Shown: one piece after another, positions 23,404 to 33,296 of the stretch
How positions within the stretch are numbered: position 1 is the first letter of the stretch
How the letters are laid out: each line of letters opens with the position of its first letter
NCBI RefSeq assembly: GCF_022513585.1
Contig: NZ_JAKWBF010000015.1
Location: forward strand, 62,001-126,000
Source of the DNA: Gordonia gummivorans
GTDB lineage: Bacteria > Actinomycetota > Actinomycetes > Mycobacteriales > Mycobacteriaceae
Length of the DNA stretch: 64,000 bases
Direction: 5' to 3'
Made by a program: the position numbers and the translations under genes
The notes under the pieces: model-generated
What the model was told of the DNA's origin: nothing
Database searches by the model: none
What the model saw: the letters and a program-made list of their open reading frames with translations, nothing else

Positions 23404-23886
23404 TCAGCGCGCGGGTCCGTCGGTTCTGCCGTCAGCATCACCTGCGGCGGCCGCGGCCCGCACTTGCGGGGCAAGCTCGGCGATCTTCCCGAGCACGCCG
23501 TTGACGAACGCGGGCGAGTCGTCGGTGGAGAGTTCCTTGGCGAGCTCGACCGCCTCGTCGACGACGACGATGGTGTCGACGTCGACCGAATTGAACAGCT
23601 CCCACGTCGCGAGACGCATGATCGCGCGGTCGACGGCGGGCAGCCGTTCGAGCGTCCAGTCACGCAGGTGCGATGACAGGACGGCGTCGATCTGTGGCTG
23701 ATCGGTGGCGAGTCCCTCGATCACCGTCGCGGTGTAGTCGTGGATGGCGCCGACACTCTCATCGTCGCGCACGAGTTCGCGGCGTTCGGCGACGAGCGCA
23801 GCGGGGCTGACCTGCTTGGCTTCCGCCTCGAAGAGCAGGTCGACGGCTCGGCGTCGCGCCTTGTGCCGGGTTCCGGGTTGTTTCAC
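23404..23886 (-). CDS. nusB: Transcription antitermination protein NusB
   Basis: All-helical RNA-binding factor that pairs with NusE (S10) on boxA of rRNA leaders. The 160-residue protein starts [21 protein letters not shown] and contains the conserved [20 protein letters not shown] and [26 protein letters not shown] split across helices 5-7. A short Ala/Gly/Asp tail extends beyond the fold. The GTG start at 23886 lies 6 bases after the efp TAG, so efp and nusB are one transcription unit. Confidence 0.96.
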   Translation of the reverse strand: MKQPGTRHKARRRAVDLLFEAEAKQVSPAALVAERRELVRDDESVGAIHDYTATVIEGLATDQPQIDAVLSSHLRDWTLERLPAVDRAIMRLATWELFNSVDVDTIVVVDEAVELAKELSTDDSPAFVNGVLGKIAELAPQVRAAAAAGDADGRTDGPAR

Positions 23887-23892
23887 TGGCTA

Positions 23893-24456
23893 CTACGAGT
23901 TGACGCGGCCGAGGTAGCTGCCGTCGCGCGAATCGACCTTCAGCTTGTCTCCGGTGTTGATGAACAGCGGCACGTTGATCTCGGCACCCGTCTCCAGCTT
24001 CGCGGGCTTGGTGCCACCGGTCGAGCGGTCACCCTGCAGGCCGGGATCGGTGTGCTCGACGATGAGCTCGACGGTGACCGGGAGCTCGACGAACAGCGGG
24101 TTGCCCTCGTTGAGCGAGACCTGGACGGTCATGTTCTCGAGCAGGAACCGCGCGCCGTCGCCGACGGTGGCCGGCGGGATCGCGAACTGCTCGTAGTCCT
24201 GCTGATCCATGAAGACGTAGTCGGTGCCGTCGTTGTACAGGTACTGCATGTCGCGACGGTCGACGGTCGCGGTCTCCACCTTGACGCCCGCGTTGAAGGT
24301 CTTGTCGACGGTCTTGCCCGACAGCACGTTCTTGATCTTGGTGCGCACGAATGCGGGTCCCTTGCCGGGCTTGACGTGCTGGAACTCCAGGATCTGCCAA
24401 AGCTGATCGTCCATGCGCAGCACGAGGCCGTTCTTGAAATCGGCGGTGGTCGCCAT
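23893..24456 (-). CDS. efp: Elongation factor P
   Basis: Relieves ribosome stalling at polyproline. The 187-residue protein has three beta-barrel domains. The loop that carries the modified residue in other bacteria reads [16 protein letters not shown], with lysine at about 34 as in lineages using Lys. The C-terminal signature [28 protein letters not shown] is split between the last strands. The usual actinobacterial neighbours are present: dipeptidase upstream, nusB downstream. Confidence 0.97.
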   Translation of the reverse strand: MATTADFKNGLVLRMDDQLWQILEFQHVKPGKGPAFVRTKIKNVLSGKTVDKTFNAGVKVETATVDRRDMQYLYNDGTDYVFMDQQDYEQFAIPPATVGDGARFLLENMTVQVSLNEGNPLFVELPVTVELIVEHTDPGLQGDRSTGGTKPAKLETGAEINVPLFINTGDKLKVDSRDGSYLGRVNS

Positions 24457-24492
24457 AATCGTCAGTCTCTTCTCTCTACATCGAAATGCCCG

Positions 24493-25617
24493 TCAGATGA
24501 CGGTGAACGTCTTGTCGGTGGCGGTCAGCAGGTCCGGTTCACCATCGGTGACGACGAGTGTGTCCTCGATGCGTACTCCACCACACCCTGGGAGGTATAC
24601 GCCGGGCTCCACGGTCACCGCTGCGCCGCATGGCAGTGTACCCGCAGCGAGTTTCCCGATTCCCGGCGCTTCGTGGATTTCCAGGCCGACGCCGTGTCCG
24701 AGGCCGTGCACATAGCGCTCACCGTGTCCGGCCGCGTCGATGACGTCGCGTGCGGCGGCATCCACCGCGCGCAGGTCTGCGCCCGGCCGCAGGGCCGCTC
24801 GACCGGCCGCCTGCGCGGTCGCCACCAGCTCATAGAGCTCGCGCTGCCAATCGGCCGCCCGGTTCAGCACAAGAGTCCGGGTCATGTCGGAGTGGTATCC
24901 GGCATAGACCGCCCCGAAGTCGATCTTGACCAGGTCGCCGTCGGCCAGCGCGGCATCGGTCGGACGATGATGCGGAACAGCCGAGTTGGCGCCCGCTGCG
25001 ACGATGGTCTCGAACGCTATCCCGTCGGCACCGAGCCGGTACATCGCCCATTCGAGCGCCCTCGCGACCTCGCGTTCGGTGGCGCCCGCCCGGATCACCC
25101 CGTCGGCGATGATCCTGGCCAGTGCGGCGTCGCCGATCGCGCATGCCGCTCGGAGCAGGGCGATCTCGTGGGCGTCCTTGACCGCTCGGAGTTCCTGGAC
25201 CAGGCCCGAGATGCCGATCAGCTCGATGCCGGCGTCGGCGAACCGCTCGCTCAAGCCGTGGTGTGCGGCGACGGTCATCGTGTCGGATTCGAAACCGATC
25301 CGTGTCCGACCGGCACTGCGTGCCTGCTCGATGAGCGCGGGAGGACAGTTGCGTTCGATCACGGCTTCGAGGTCGGGCACCTGACGGGCCACCTGGGTCA
25401 GGTAGCGGCCGTCGGTGCAGATCCGGTCGAGTCCGGGATCCTCGGCGTCGATGAGAACTGCGGCGTTGGACCCGGTGAATCCGGTCAGGTAGCGGACGTT
25501 GATCAGGTTCGACACCACGAAGGCCGCCACCGGCTCATCCGCCCCCGCCAGCTGGTCACGGACCCGCTGTCGCCGAGCCTGGGTCGTTGCCGTGCTTGTC
25601 GTTGCCACGACTGCCAC
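24493..25617 (-). CDS. pepQ: Xaa-Pro aminopeptidase / proline dipeptidase family (M24)
   Basis: A cytosolic metallopeptidase that releases residues next to proline. The N-terminal creatinase-like domain (about 10-130) includes NVRYLTGFTGSNAAVLI. The C-terminal pita-bread domain has the dinuclear metal ligands in VKIDFGAVYAGYHSDMTRT, HGLGHGVGLEIHEAPG, TVEPGVYLPG and GVRIEDTLVV. GTG codons at 25632, 25617 and 25608 are all possible starts; none has a clear ribosome-binding site, and I used 25617. It is divergent from the membrane protein gene at 25740 and upstream of efp. Confidence 0.93.
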   Translation of the reverse strand: MAVVATTSTATTQARRQRVRDQLAGADEPVAAFVVSNLINVRYLTGFTGSNAAVLIDAEDPGLDRICTDGRYLTQVARQVPDLEAVIERNCPPALIEQARSAGRTRIGFESDTMTVAAHHGLSERFADAGIELIGISGLVQELRAVKDAHEIALLRAACAIGDAALARIIADGVIRAGATEREVARALEWAMYRLGADGIAFETIVAAGANSAVPHHRPTDAALADGDLVKIDFGAVYAGYHSDMTRTLVLNRAADWQRELYELVATAQAAGRAALRPGADLRAVDAAARDVIDAAGHGERYVHGLGHGVGLEIHEAPGIGKLAAGTLPCGAAVTVEPGVYLPGCGGVRIEDTLVVTDGEPDLLTATDKTFTVI

Positions 25618-25700
25618 GCTACGACGGTGCACGGCGCGGTGTCGTATTCGGGTCCCGCCGAAGTCATCCCCCGTCGCTCCGCTCGCCCCGGCGGGGGCAT

Positions 25701-25714
25701 GTGTTCCGTAACAC
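25701..25714. promoter_or_regulatory. Inverted repeat in the divergent pepQ / membrane-protein promoter region
   Basis: GTGTT-CCGT-AACAC, a perfect 5-bp inverted repeat with 4-base spacer. It is 26 bases upstream of the ATG at 25740, where the start codon is preceded 7 bases upstream by a TAGCCT -10-like box. It could be an operator overlapping that promoter. Confidence 0.3.
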
Positions 25715-25739
25715 GTCGACGCTGGGTAGCCTGTCCGCT

Positions 25740-26246
25740 ATGACTTCGTGGTTGCCCCGTGGCCTGGTGATGGCCGCTGTTCACATCCTCGCGCGTGTCC
25801 TGCTCGGTGTGGCCGTGGTCCAGGCCCCGCTGCACTCGACCGTGTGGAAGACCATCGCGGTCGCTGCCGTCGTGCTGGTCGCCCTGGTGTGGGGTGGCAT
25901 CGACGGCATTCGCGACGCCCGGGCCAACCCCGACCCCGACGACTACGAGGACCTCACCGTTCGCTGGCTGCAGGCCGGTCTGGTTGCGGGCGTTCTGTCC
26001 GGTCCCATCTGCTGGCTGCTCGGCACCCTGTGGTTCGCCGGCATCGGACAGTCCAGCTTCTTCGTCGAACTGATCGCAGGTGGTTCATTCACCGCATTGC
26101 TCGTGTTCGTTCCCGCGTTCGTGGGCGCCGCTGTGGGTCGCTGGATCATCCGTCGCGATCAGAACAAGAACCGCGACGACGATTGGTCGGTCCGTGAGGA
26201 CAACGACCACGACGACGCCGAGACCACCGAGGTCGCCACGCGCTGA
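25740..26246 (+). CDS. B-4DMT-type four-helix membrane protein
   Basis: A 168-residue integral membrane protein with four hydrophobic segments (about residues 9-30, 38-55, 80-103 and 115-137). A charged cytoplasmic tail rich in Asp/Glu/Arg follows (RRDQNKNRDDDWSVREDNDH). The sequence and its position beside pepQ-efp match the mycobacterial protein annotated as a B-4DMT family transporter; the substrate is unknown. ATG at 25740 probably starts a leaderless or very short-leader message (TAGCCT seven bases upstream). It is one of the few plus-strand genes in this half of the window. Confidence 0.82.
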   Translation: MTSWLPRGLVMAAVHILARVLLGVAVVQAPLHSTVWKTIAVAAVVLVALVWGGIDGIRDARANPDPDDYEDLTVRWLQAGLVAGVLSGPICWLLGTLWFAGIGQSSFFVELIAGGSFTALLVFVPAFVGAAVGRWIIRRDQNKNRDDDWSVREDNDHDDAETTEVATR

Positions 26247-26293
26247 CTCTAAGAGCACTGCCTTCGGCCCCCTGAACTGCGGAAACGTATTGC

Positions 26294-26342
26294 TGGTTGA
26301 GTAGCGCCGTGTGAGCCTGCGAGCACGCGCGTATCGAAACCA
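26294..26342. repeat. REP-like palindromic element
   Basis: Starts TGGTTGAGTAGCGCC and ends GTATCGAAACCA, so the outer arms are related as TGGTT...AACCA with GC-rich arms inside. Elements with these ends are, from general knowledge, common between genes in Gordonia and Rhodococcus genomes. Only one copy is in this window. It may terminate transcription between the convergent genes. Confidence 0.6.
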
Positions 26343-26424
26343 CGCAAGCCGACAATGTCAGCGACCGCAGGGCGTGGACACATCTGTCTCGCCGGATTTC
26401 GATATACAACGTTTCCAATGACCT

Positions 26425-26467
26425 ACGCCGTAGATTTCAGTCACCACCTGGCGCAGATCTACGGCGT
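26425..26467. terminator. Long-armed hairpin between convergent genes
   Basis: ACGCCGTAGAT and ATCTACGGCGT are perfect 11-bp inverted arms separated by 21 bases. Lying between a plus-strand gene end and the aroB stop, it may be a bidirectional terminator, although no U-run follows either arm. Confidence 0.4.
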
Positions 26468-26576
26468 TGATTCCTGCCTCCACGGTCGCCGACGATGGCG
26501 GGTAGGTCGCGTATCCGAATAGTCGGGTGGCCAGCGCCGAAACACGAGAAATACGCTGGGGAATACGACCTGACGA

Positions 26577-28271
<1,695 letters not shown>

Positions 28272-28279
<8 letters not shown>

Positions 28280-29480
28280 GAGGCGGCCGGGCCTCGATGA
28301 CGGCGCGATAACGCTGCGCGTTGTCCGCGGTCTCGGCCGCCGAATCGCCACCGAACTTCTCGAGCGCAGCCTGGGCGAGCACCAGCGCGACCATCGCCTC
28401 CGCGACCACACCCGCGGCGGGCACCGCACACACGTCCGAGCGCTGGTGGATCGCGCTCGCCGTCTCACCGGTCGACATGTCGACGGTCGACAGCGCCCGG
28501 GGCACCGTCGAGATGGGCTTCATCGCGATCCGGACGCGCACGTCCTCGCCGTTGGTCATACCGCCCTCGAGTCCTCCTGCACGGTTGGTCGATCGCAGCA
28601 CGCCGTCCGGGCCGGGCACCATCTCGTCGTGCGCCTGACTCCCCCGCCGACGCGCCGTGGTGAACCCGTCACCGACCTCCACGCCCTTGATCGCCTGAAT
28701 GCCCATGAGCGCACCGGCAAGTCGCGCGTCGAGTCGGGTCTCGCCGCTGACATGGGACCCGAGTCCGACCGGCACCCCGGTCGCCACGACCTCGACCACG
28801 CCACCGAGTGTGTCGCCGTCCTTCTTGGCGGCTTCGATCTCGGCGATCATCGACTGTTCGGCGTCGGCGTCGAAGGCCCGCACCGGACTCGCGTCGATCG
28901 CGACGAGGTCGTCGTAGCGCGGTGGCATGCCGGCGTACGGTTCGCTGTCGCCGATGGAGATGACGTGCGAGAGAACCTCGATACCGAGAACTTGCCGCAG
29001 GAAGTTGCGTGCGACGGTACCGGCGGCGACGCGGGCCGCCGTCTCCCGTGCGCTCGCGCGTTCCAGGACGTTGCGAGCATCGTCGAAGCCGTACTTGAGC
29101 ATCCCGGAATAGTCGGCGTGGCCGGGCCGAGGACGCGTCAGCGGCGCATTGCGCGCACTGCCCTCCAGTTCGGCCGGGTCGACGGGATCGGCCGACATCA
29201 CGGTCTCCCACTTCGGCCACTCGGTGTTGCCGATCTCGATGGCGACCGGACCGCCCATCGTCGCGCCGTGCCGTAGCCCGCCGATCAGGGTCACCTTGTC
29301 GGCCTCGAACTTCATCCGCGCGCCACGGCCGTAGCCCAGACGGCGACGGGCCAATTGTTCGGCAATGTCGGACGAGGTGACCTCGACTCCGGCCACCATG
29401 CCTTCGACGAGGGCGACGAGTGCCGGGCCATGTGACTCTCCGGCGGTTATCCAGCGCAACACAGTCGTCAATTGTTCCAT
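28272..29480 (-). CDS. aroC: Chorismate synthase
   Basis: Uses reduced FMN to eliminate phosphate from EPSP, making chorismate. Family signatures are all present: [20 protein letters not shown] at the N-terminus, [30 protein letters not shown] with [33 protein letters not shown] and [18 protein letters not shown]. The ATG at 29480 gives 402 residues; a GTG a few codons later would match the mycobacterial start. It lies upstream of aroK with an 8-base overlap. Confidence 0.97.
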
Positions 29481-29542
29481 GCGCGCCAAAACTCAGCGGC
29501 ACCCGTCCGGCACCCGTCGATCACGCCCGATCACCACCTTGA

Positions 29543-29926
29543 TCACCAGGGCCCGGCGATCACGATCGTCGCCGCGACCAGGAACGGACCATGGGCGCCT
29601 GCCGCCCCGCCACGACGCAGCGCAAACGCACCGGCGTTGGTCAGCGCCGCGACGGCCACCAGGACCAGTGCGGCATCCCAGTGCGCCGCGAGGCCTCCAC
29701 ACACCAGGGCGAGCTTGACGTCTCCTCCCCCGCACCAGCCCGCGCGATGGCACCACAGGTACGGCGTCAGGGCGACCGCCGCCGCGACGCCGACCTGCGG
29801 GTGCACGACCGCGGTGGCCGATACCGCACAGATCCCCGGCCACACGAGAACATTCGGAATCCGACGAGTGCGGCGATCATGCTCGCCGATGCTCACCAGC
29901 CAGATCAGGACCGCCCAGGAAGCCAT
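29543..29926 (-). CDS. Short A24-type prepilin peptidase
   Basis: A 127-residue, four-helix membrane aspartic peptidase of the prepilin/preflagellin type. The two catalytic aspartates are recognisable, in HDRRTRRIPNVLVWPG and in the GGGDVKLALVCG (GxGDxK) motif. It lacks the N-terminal methylase domain of full-length PilD enzymes, like TadV/CpaA relatives. It sits between aroE and aroC, as in mycobacteria, although no pilin gene is in the window. ATG at 29926 was chosen because the frame upstream is Cys/Arg-rich and unlike the family. Confidence 0.85.
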   Translation of the reverse strand: MASWAVLIWLVSIGEHDRRTRRIPNVLVWPGICAVSATAVVHPQVGVAAAVALTPYLWCHRAGWCGGGDVKLALVCGGLAAHWDAALVLVAVAALTNAGAFALRRGGAAGAHGPFLVAATIVIAGPW

Positions 29927-29993
29927 CGCCTCAGCATGGGGGCACGGTCGACCTCTGGCGTTCGACCATCCACAGGGTTCTCCCGACGCCGCG

Positions 29994-30059
29994 CACTCTG
30001 TGTTGAATCGGGCCATCTGTGTGCTGCAGCACACAGATTCTCCAACAGGACACAGAGTG
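29994..30059. terminator. Nested palindrome directly behind aroE
   Basis: The centre (30015-30038) is a perfect 24-base palindrome with half-site ATCTGTGTGCTG. It is enclosed by GAATC/GATTC and by 10-base arms CACTCTGTGT (29994-30003) and ACACAGAGTG (30050-30059). The element begins at the base after the aroE stop and ends 68 bases before the prepilin peptidase ATG. It could be an aroE terminator, an operator for the peptidase gene, or both. No U-run follows. Confidence 0.6.
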
Positions 30060-30929
30060 TCAGGGGTCGAGCGCGGCGGTCATCGCCTCTCGTGGGGCGG
30101 GCAGGCCGGTGAACTGTTCCACCTGGCTGAAGGCCTGGTTCAGCAGCATCACCAGGCCCCCGACGACCTGCCCGCCCGCGGCGGTGACCGCCTGCGCCAA
30201 CGGGGTCGGCCATGGGTCGTAGATGACGTCGACGACGCGGCTCGCATGCGCCACCGAGGTGGCCACGGTGGCCGCCCCCGAGGCCGGGACGGTCGACACC
30301 GCGACCCCCGCGTCGCGACACCGCTCATCCAGCGTCGGCGTCGGTTCGAAGGGCAACACCGTGGTCGCGATTCCCAGCCGATCGCACAACTCGATCACCG
30401 ACCGGGCGCGGGCCGCGTCGCGCGCCACCACGGTGATCTCCTCGAAGCCCGTGGCAGCCAACGCGGCCACCGTCGGGAGTGCGGTGCCACCGGCGCCGAC
30501 GAGTACCGCAGTAGGCTGCGCCGCATCGACATCCAGTGCGCGCAGCGCGCCCAGCATTCCGTCGATGTCGGTGCAGTCGGCACGCCAGCCGTCCGCGGTC
30601 CGCACCAGGGTGTTGGCCGAGCCGACCAGACGCGCGCGCTCGGTACTGACGTCGGCGTGGTCGAGCGCAGCCAGCTTGCCGGGCATCGTCACCGACAGGC
30701 CGACGAACTCGGCGTCGAGTGCGTCGACCAGAGCCGGCAATTGCTCCGCCGTGCACTCGATGCGCTCATAGGACCAGTCCGGCAGACCGAGAGCCCGATA
30801 CGCGGCGAGGTGCAGATCGGGTGATCGCGAGTGCGAGACCGGTGATCCGAGCACCGCCGCACGACGAGCCGTGCGGCCGCCGGCCGGGTCGCTGAGGTCG
30901 GGACGCCCGAGTACCACCGCCGAGTCCAT
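30060..30929 (-). CDS. aroE: Shikimate dehydrogenase (NADP+)
   Basis: Reduces 3-dehydroshikimate to shikimate. The 289-residue protein has the substrate-binding N-terminal domain with AAVLGSPVSHSRSPDLHLAA, the catalytic lysine in GLSVTMPGKLAAL, NTLVR and DIDGM. It then has an NADP Rossmann domain with VLVGAGGTALPTVAAL and the C-terminal GGLVMLLNQAFSQVEQFTG. The M at 30929 gives a normal length plus a 20-residue lead. It follows mltG by 11 bases, and its stop codon abuts a large nested palindrome. Confidence 0.94.
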   Translation of the reverse strand: MDSAVVLGRPDLSDPAGGRTARRAAVLGSPVSHSRSPDLHLAAYRALGLPDWSYERIECTAEQLPALVDALDAEFVGLSVTMPGKLAALDHADVSTERARLVGSANTLVRTADGWRADCTDIDGMLGALRALDVDAAQPTAVLVGAGGTALPTVAALAATGFEEITVVARDAARARSVIELCDRLGIATTVLPFEPTPTLDERCRDAGVAVSTVPASGAATVATSVAHASRVVDVIYDPWPTPLAQAVTAAGGQVVGGLVMLLNQAFSQVEQFTGLPAPREAMTAALDP

Positions 30930-30940
30930 GTGTCGTCCGG

Positions 30941-32845
30941 TCAGTTGCACGTGATGAAACCGTTCGCGCAAGCGCGACCGATGTTGCGGCGATGCTGGTT
31001 GAAGTCCGCGGTGAACAGCGTGGTGCCGTTGGAATCGATGGTCACGAAGTAGAGCCAGTTTCCTTGTGCCGGACGCTCCATCGCCTCGAGCGCCTGCTCA
31101 TCCACCGCGCCGATCGGCGTCGGCGGCAATCCCTTGTGCACGTAGGTGTTCCACGGCGTGTCGCCCTTGAGAACGTCGCTGTGCACATTCAGATCGGTGA
31201 CCTTGGCCGCATAGTTGGCGGTCGAGTCGAACTGCAGCCGTTGGCCTTTGTCGAGGCGGTTGATGATGACGCGGGCGACCTTGGCGTAGTCGTCGGGCTG
31301 ACTCACCTCACCCTGCACCAAGGACGCGGCGATCAGCGTGTCGTACGGCGAGAGGCCGGATTGGATCTGCCCCGGCAGACCCCACTGGGCGAACTGACGG
31401 GCGCTCTGCGTGATCATGTCGTGCAGGATCTGGAGCGCGGAATGAGACGGGTCGATCCGCTCCCAGGCGATCGGCACGATCAGACCCTCGATCCGCCGAT
31501 GGTCGCCGGTGAGTGCGTTCACCGGTTCACGGGCCCAACTCGGCACGCCGAGGGCTTCCGGAGATGCGGTCGCCGCGGTCTGCTCGAGTTCCTCGACGGT
31601 CACACCCTCTTGCACTCCGTTGACCGTGACACCCGTTGCGGTGGCGATCATCTGGAAGATGCCCGGCGTCACCATGCCGTCGGCGCGGGTCTTCGTATCG
31701 AGTTGCCGGCCGGCGGGAATCACCACACGGCCGACCCGGTTCTGGGTGCCGTCGGTCAGCATGTCGACGGCGGTGGCGGCCGGGATCTCGGTGCGCAGCT
31801 TGTAGATTCCGCCCGAGATTGCTTGTCCGTCGGCGGCTTTCGTAAAAGCACGGACACTCCCGACAACATTCTTGTCGACGAGGATTTCTCCGAAGTCCTG
31901 CAGCGTCGAGTTGTCCGGGATGTCGACGATGACGTCCGCCGTGCCGGCCGCATTGGTGTAGTCCTTGCGCGAATCGAGCAGCCCGAAGCTGCGCGCTCCG
32001 ACATAGCCCACGCCGATCACCAGGACCAGCATGCAGGCGAGCGCGAGAGCGATCACCACACGCCGACGCTTCCGCTTGCCCCGCCGACGCGGACGCCCTG
32101 CGAGCAACGTGTCGGCCTCTGCGACATCGAGATCAGCGGCGTCGAGATCAGCAGCGTCGGGTGTGGCGGCGTCGAACGTGTGAGTTGCGTGCGGATCTGC
32201 GTCCACATCGTCATGTCCGAAGTACTCGGTGTCATGTCCGAAGTACTCGGTGTCGAGCAGATCGGTGTCGTGCAGGTCGAGGTCATGCAGGTCGGTGTCG
32301 GTGACGTCGGCATAGACAGCACCGTTGCGAGGACCCGTCACGGTACGGGCGTGTGTGGCATCCACCTGTTCGGTGTCGGCGGCGACAACGTCTTCGGTAC
32401 GCGGTTCGACAAGCGGCCGCGACCGCTCGCGCATGCTCGTCGTCTCCGGCGTCGCGATCCGGCCGGTTTCGGCGACGGGCACAACCGTGGGGCGGTTGTC
32501 GACCGGCCGGGTTTCGACAGTCTGGGTGTCGGCGGGCTGTGCCTGGGTGTCGAGCTGATCTGTGACCGCACTCGGCTCACGATCTCGACGCGGTTCGGGA
32601 GCGGACGGCTCGGCGGGAACGGGCGGCTCGACCGTCGGCGGCCGCGGCGGAATCCGCTGCGGCATGGCCCGCTCGGTGGGCCGTACCACCGGCACCGGAC
32701 CGGTGGTGGCAGAGCCTCGCCTGCGCCGATGGCGCGTGTGGGACGTCCCGGCCGCCGGCTGGGTGAAATACCGCAACCGTTCGAGGTCCACGCCCTCCTG
32801 GTCGGCATGCTCGCGGTGTCGGCTGCGACGCCGCTCTTCGCTCAC
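30941..32845 (-). CDS. mltG: Endolytic murein transglycosylase MltG (YceG family) with a long acidic cytoplasmic N-terminus
   Basis: Cleaves nascent glycan strands in the periplasm, limiting peptidoglycan chain length. The protein is 634 residues, nearly twice the E. coli enzyme. The extra length is an N-terminal region of about 250 residues, Pro/Arg-rich then Asp-rich, containing a perfect duplicated EYFGHDT unit near 198-211. After a basic RGKRKRRR stop-transfer stretch there is one transmembrane helix (about 263-283), a LysM-like segment, and the YceG domain with the catalytic glutamate in AASLVQGEVSQPDDYAKVA and NRLDKGQRLQFDSTANYA. The GTG at 32845 is preceded by GGGGGAGGG. It is coupled with ruvX upstream. 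Confidence 0.92.
   Translation of the reverse strand: MSEERRRSRHREHADQEGVDLERLRYFTQPAAGTSHTRHRRRRGSATTGPVPVVRPTERAMPQRIPPRPPTVEPPVPAEPSAPEPRRDREPSAVTDQLDTQAQPADTQTVETRPVDNRPTVVPVAETGRIATPETTSMRERSRPLVEPRTEDVVAADTEQVDATHARTVTGPRNGAVYADVTDTDLHDLDLHDTDLLDTEYFGHDTEYFGHDDVDADPHATHTFDAATPDAADLDAADLDVAEADTLLAGRPRRRGKRKRRRVVIALALACMLVLVIGVGYVGARSFGLLDSRKDYTNAAGTADVIVDIPDNSTLQDFGEILVDKNVVGSVRAFTKAADGQAISGGIYKLRTEIPAATAVDMLTDGTQNRVGRVVIPAGRQLDTKTRADGMVTPGIFQMIATATGVTVNGVQEGVTVEELEQTAATASPEALGVPSWAREPVNALTGDHRRIEGLIVPIAWERIDPSHSALQILHDMITQSARQFAQWGLPGQIQSGLSPYDTLIAASLVQGEVSQPDDYAKVARVIINRLDKGQRLQFDSTANYAAKVTDLNVHSDVLKGDTPWNTYVHKGLPPTPIGAVDEQALEAMERPAQGNWLYFVTIDSNGTTLFTADFNQHRRNIGRACANGFITCN
32211..32252. 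repeat. Perfect 21-bp tandem duplication inside mltG
   Basis: Two identical 21-base units (32211-32231 and 32232-32252) encode a repeated seven-residue EYFGHDT-type unit in the cytoplasmic acidic region. The reading frame is kept. Identity at every base indicates a recent slippage event. Confidence 0.9.
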
Positions 32846-32864
32846 CGGATGGTCCCTCCCCCGA

Positions 32865-33296
32865 TCATCGTCGCGCATCCAACCACCCCTGCAGAATAGC
32901 GACCGCCGCAGCCTGGTCAATCACCGCGCGAGACGATTTCGCATTTCGGCCGCTGGCCCGCATGGCCTGATGTGCGGTGACCGTGGTCAGCCGCTCATCG
33001 TGATATTCGACGCCGACCGGCGCGATACGGGCCGCGAGCCGGTCACCGAAGTCCTGTGCGGCGACGGCCGCGGCGCCGGTCTCGTTGCGCAGGGTCTTCG
33101 GCAGCCCGACCACCACCCCGACCGCCTCGTACTCGCCTGCCAACGCCGCTATCCGTGCCACATCTGCATCGCCGTCCGGGGTCCGCGCCACCGTCTCCAC
33201 CGGGGTGGCCAGGATGCCGTCCGGGTCACACACGGCGACACCGATGCGGACGCTGCCCACATCGACGCCCAGGCGACGTCCGCGAGTCAAGGTCAT
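32865..33296 (-). CDS. ruvX: YqgF/RuvX family RNase-H-fold nuclease
   Basis: A predicted Holliday-junction resolvase family member, in some bacteria linked to pre-16S rRNA processing. The 143-residue protein has the RNase H-like core starting [18 protein letters not shown] (first acidic residue), [30 protein letters not shown] and the last acidic residue in [19 protein letters not shown] at 33296 overlaps the alaS TGA (ATGA). Order alaS-ruvX-mltG-aroE is conserved in the phylum. Confidence 0.95.
   Translation of the reverse strand: MTLTRGRRLGVDVGSVRIGVAVCDPDGILATPVETVARTPDGDADVARIAALAGEYEAVGVVVGLPKTLRNETGAAAVAAQDFGDRLAARIAPVGVEYHDERLTTVTAHQAMRASGRNAKSSRAVIDQAAAVAILQGWLDARR

Larger units (their letters stand above)
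26247..26576. other. 330-base intergenic region between convergent membrane-protein gene and aroB
   Basis: No coding sequence is supported. It contains a REP-like element at 26294-26342, an 8-bp inverted pair GGAAACGT/ACGTTTCC bracketing that element (26281-26288 and 26409-26416), and a long-armed hairpin at 26425-26467. In M. tuberculosis (from memory) the 3-dehydroquinase gene aroQ occupies this position; no remnant of it was recognised. Confidence 0.65.

Noticed and set aside
26281..26416. A miniature transposon bounded by GGAAACGT/ACGTTTCC
   Set aside because: Terminal match is only 8 bp and no target-site duplication flanks it, so I kept it only as a REP-like element within an intergenic gap.
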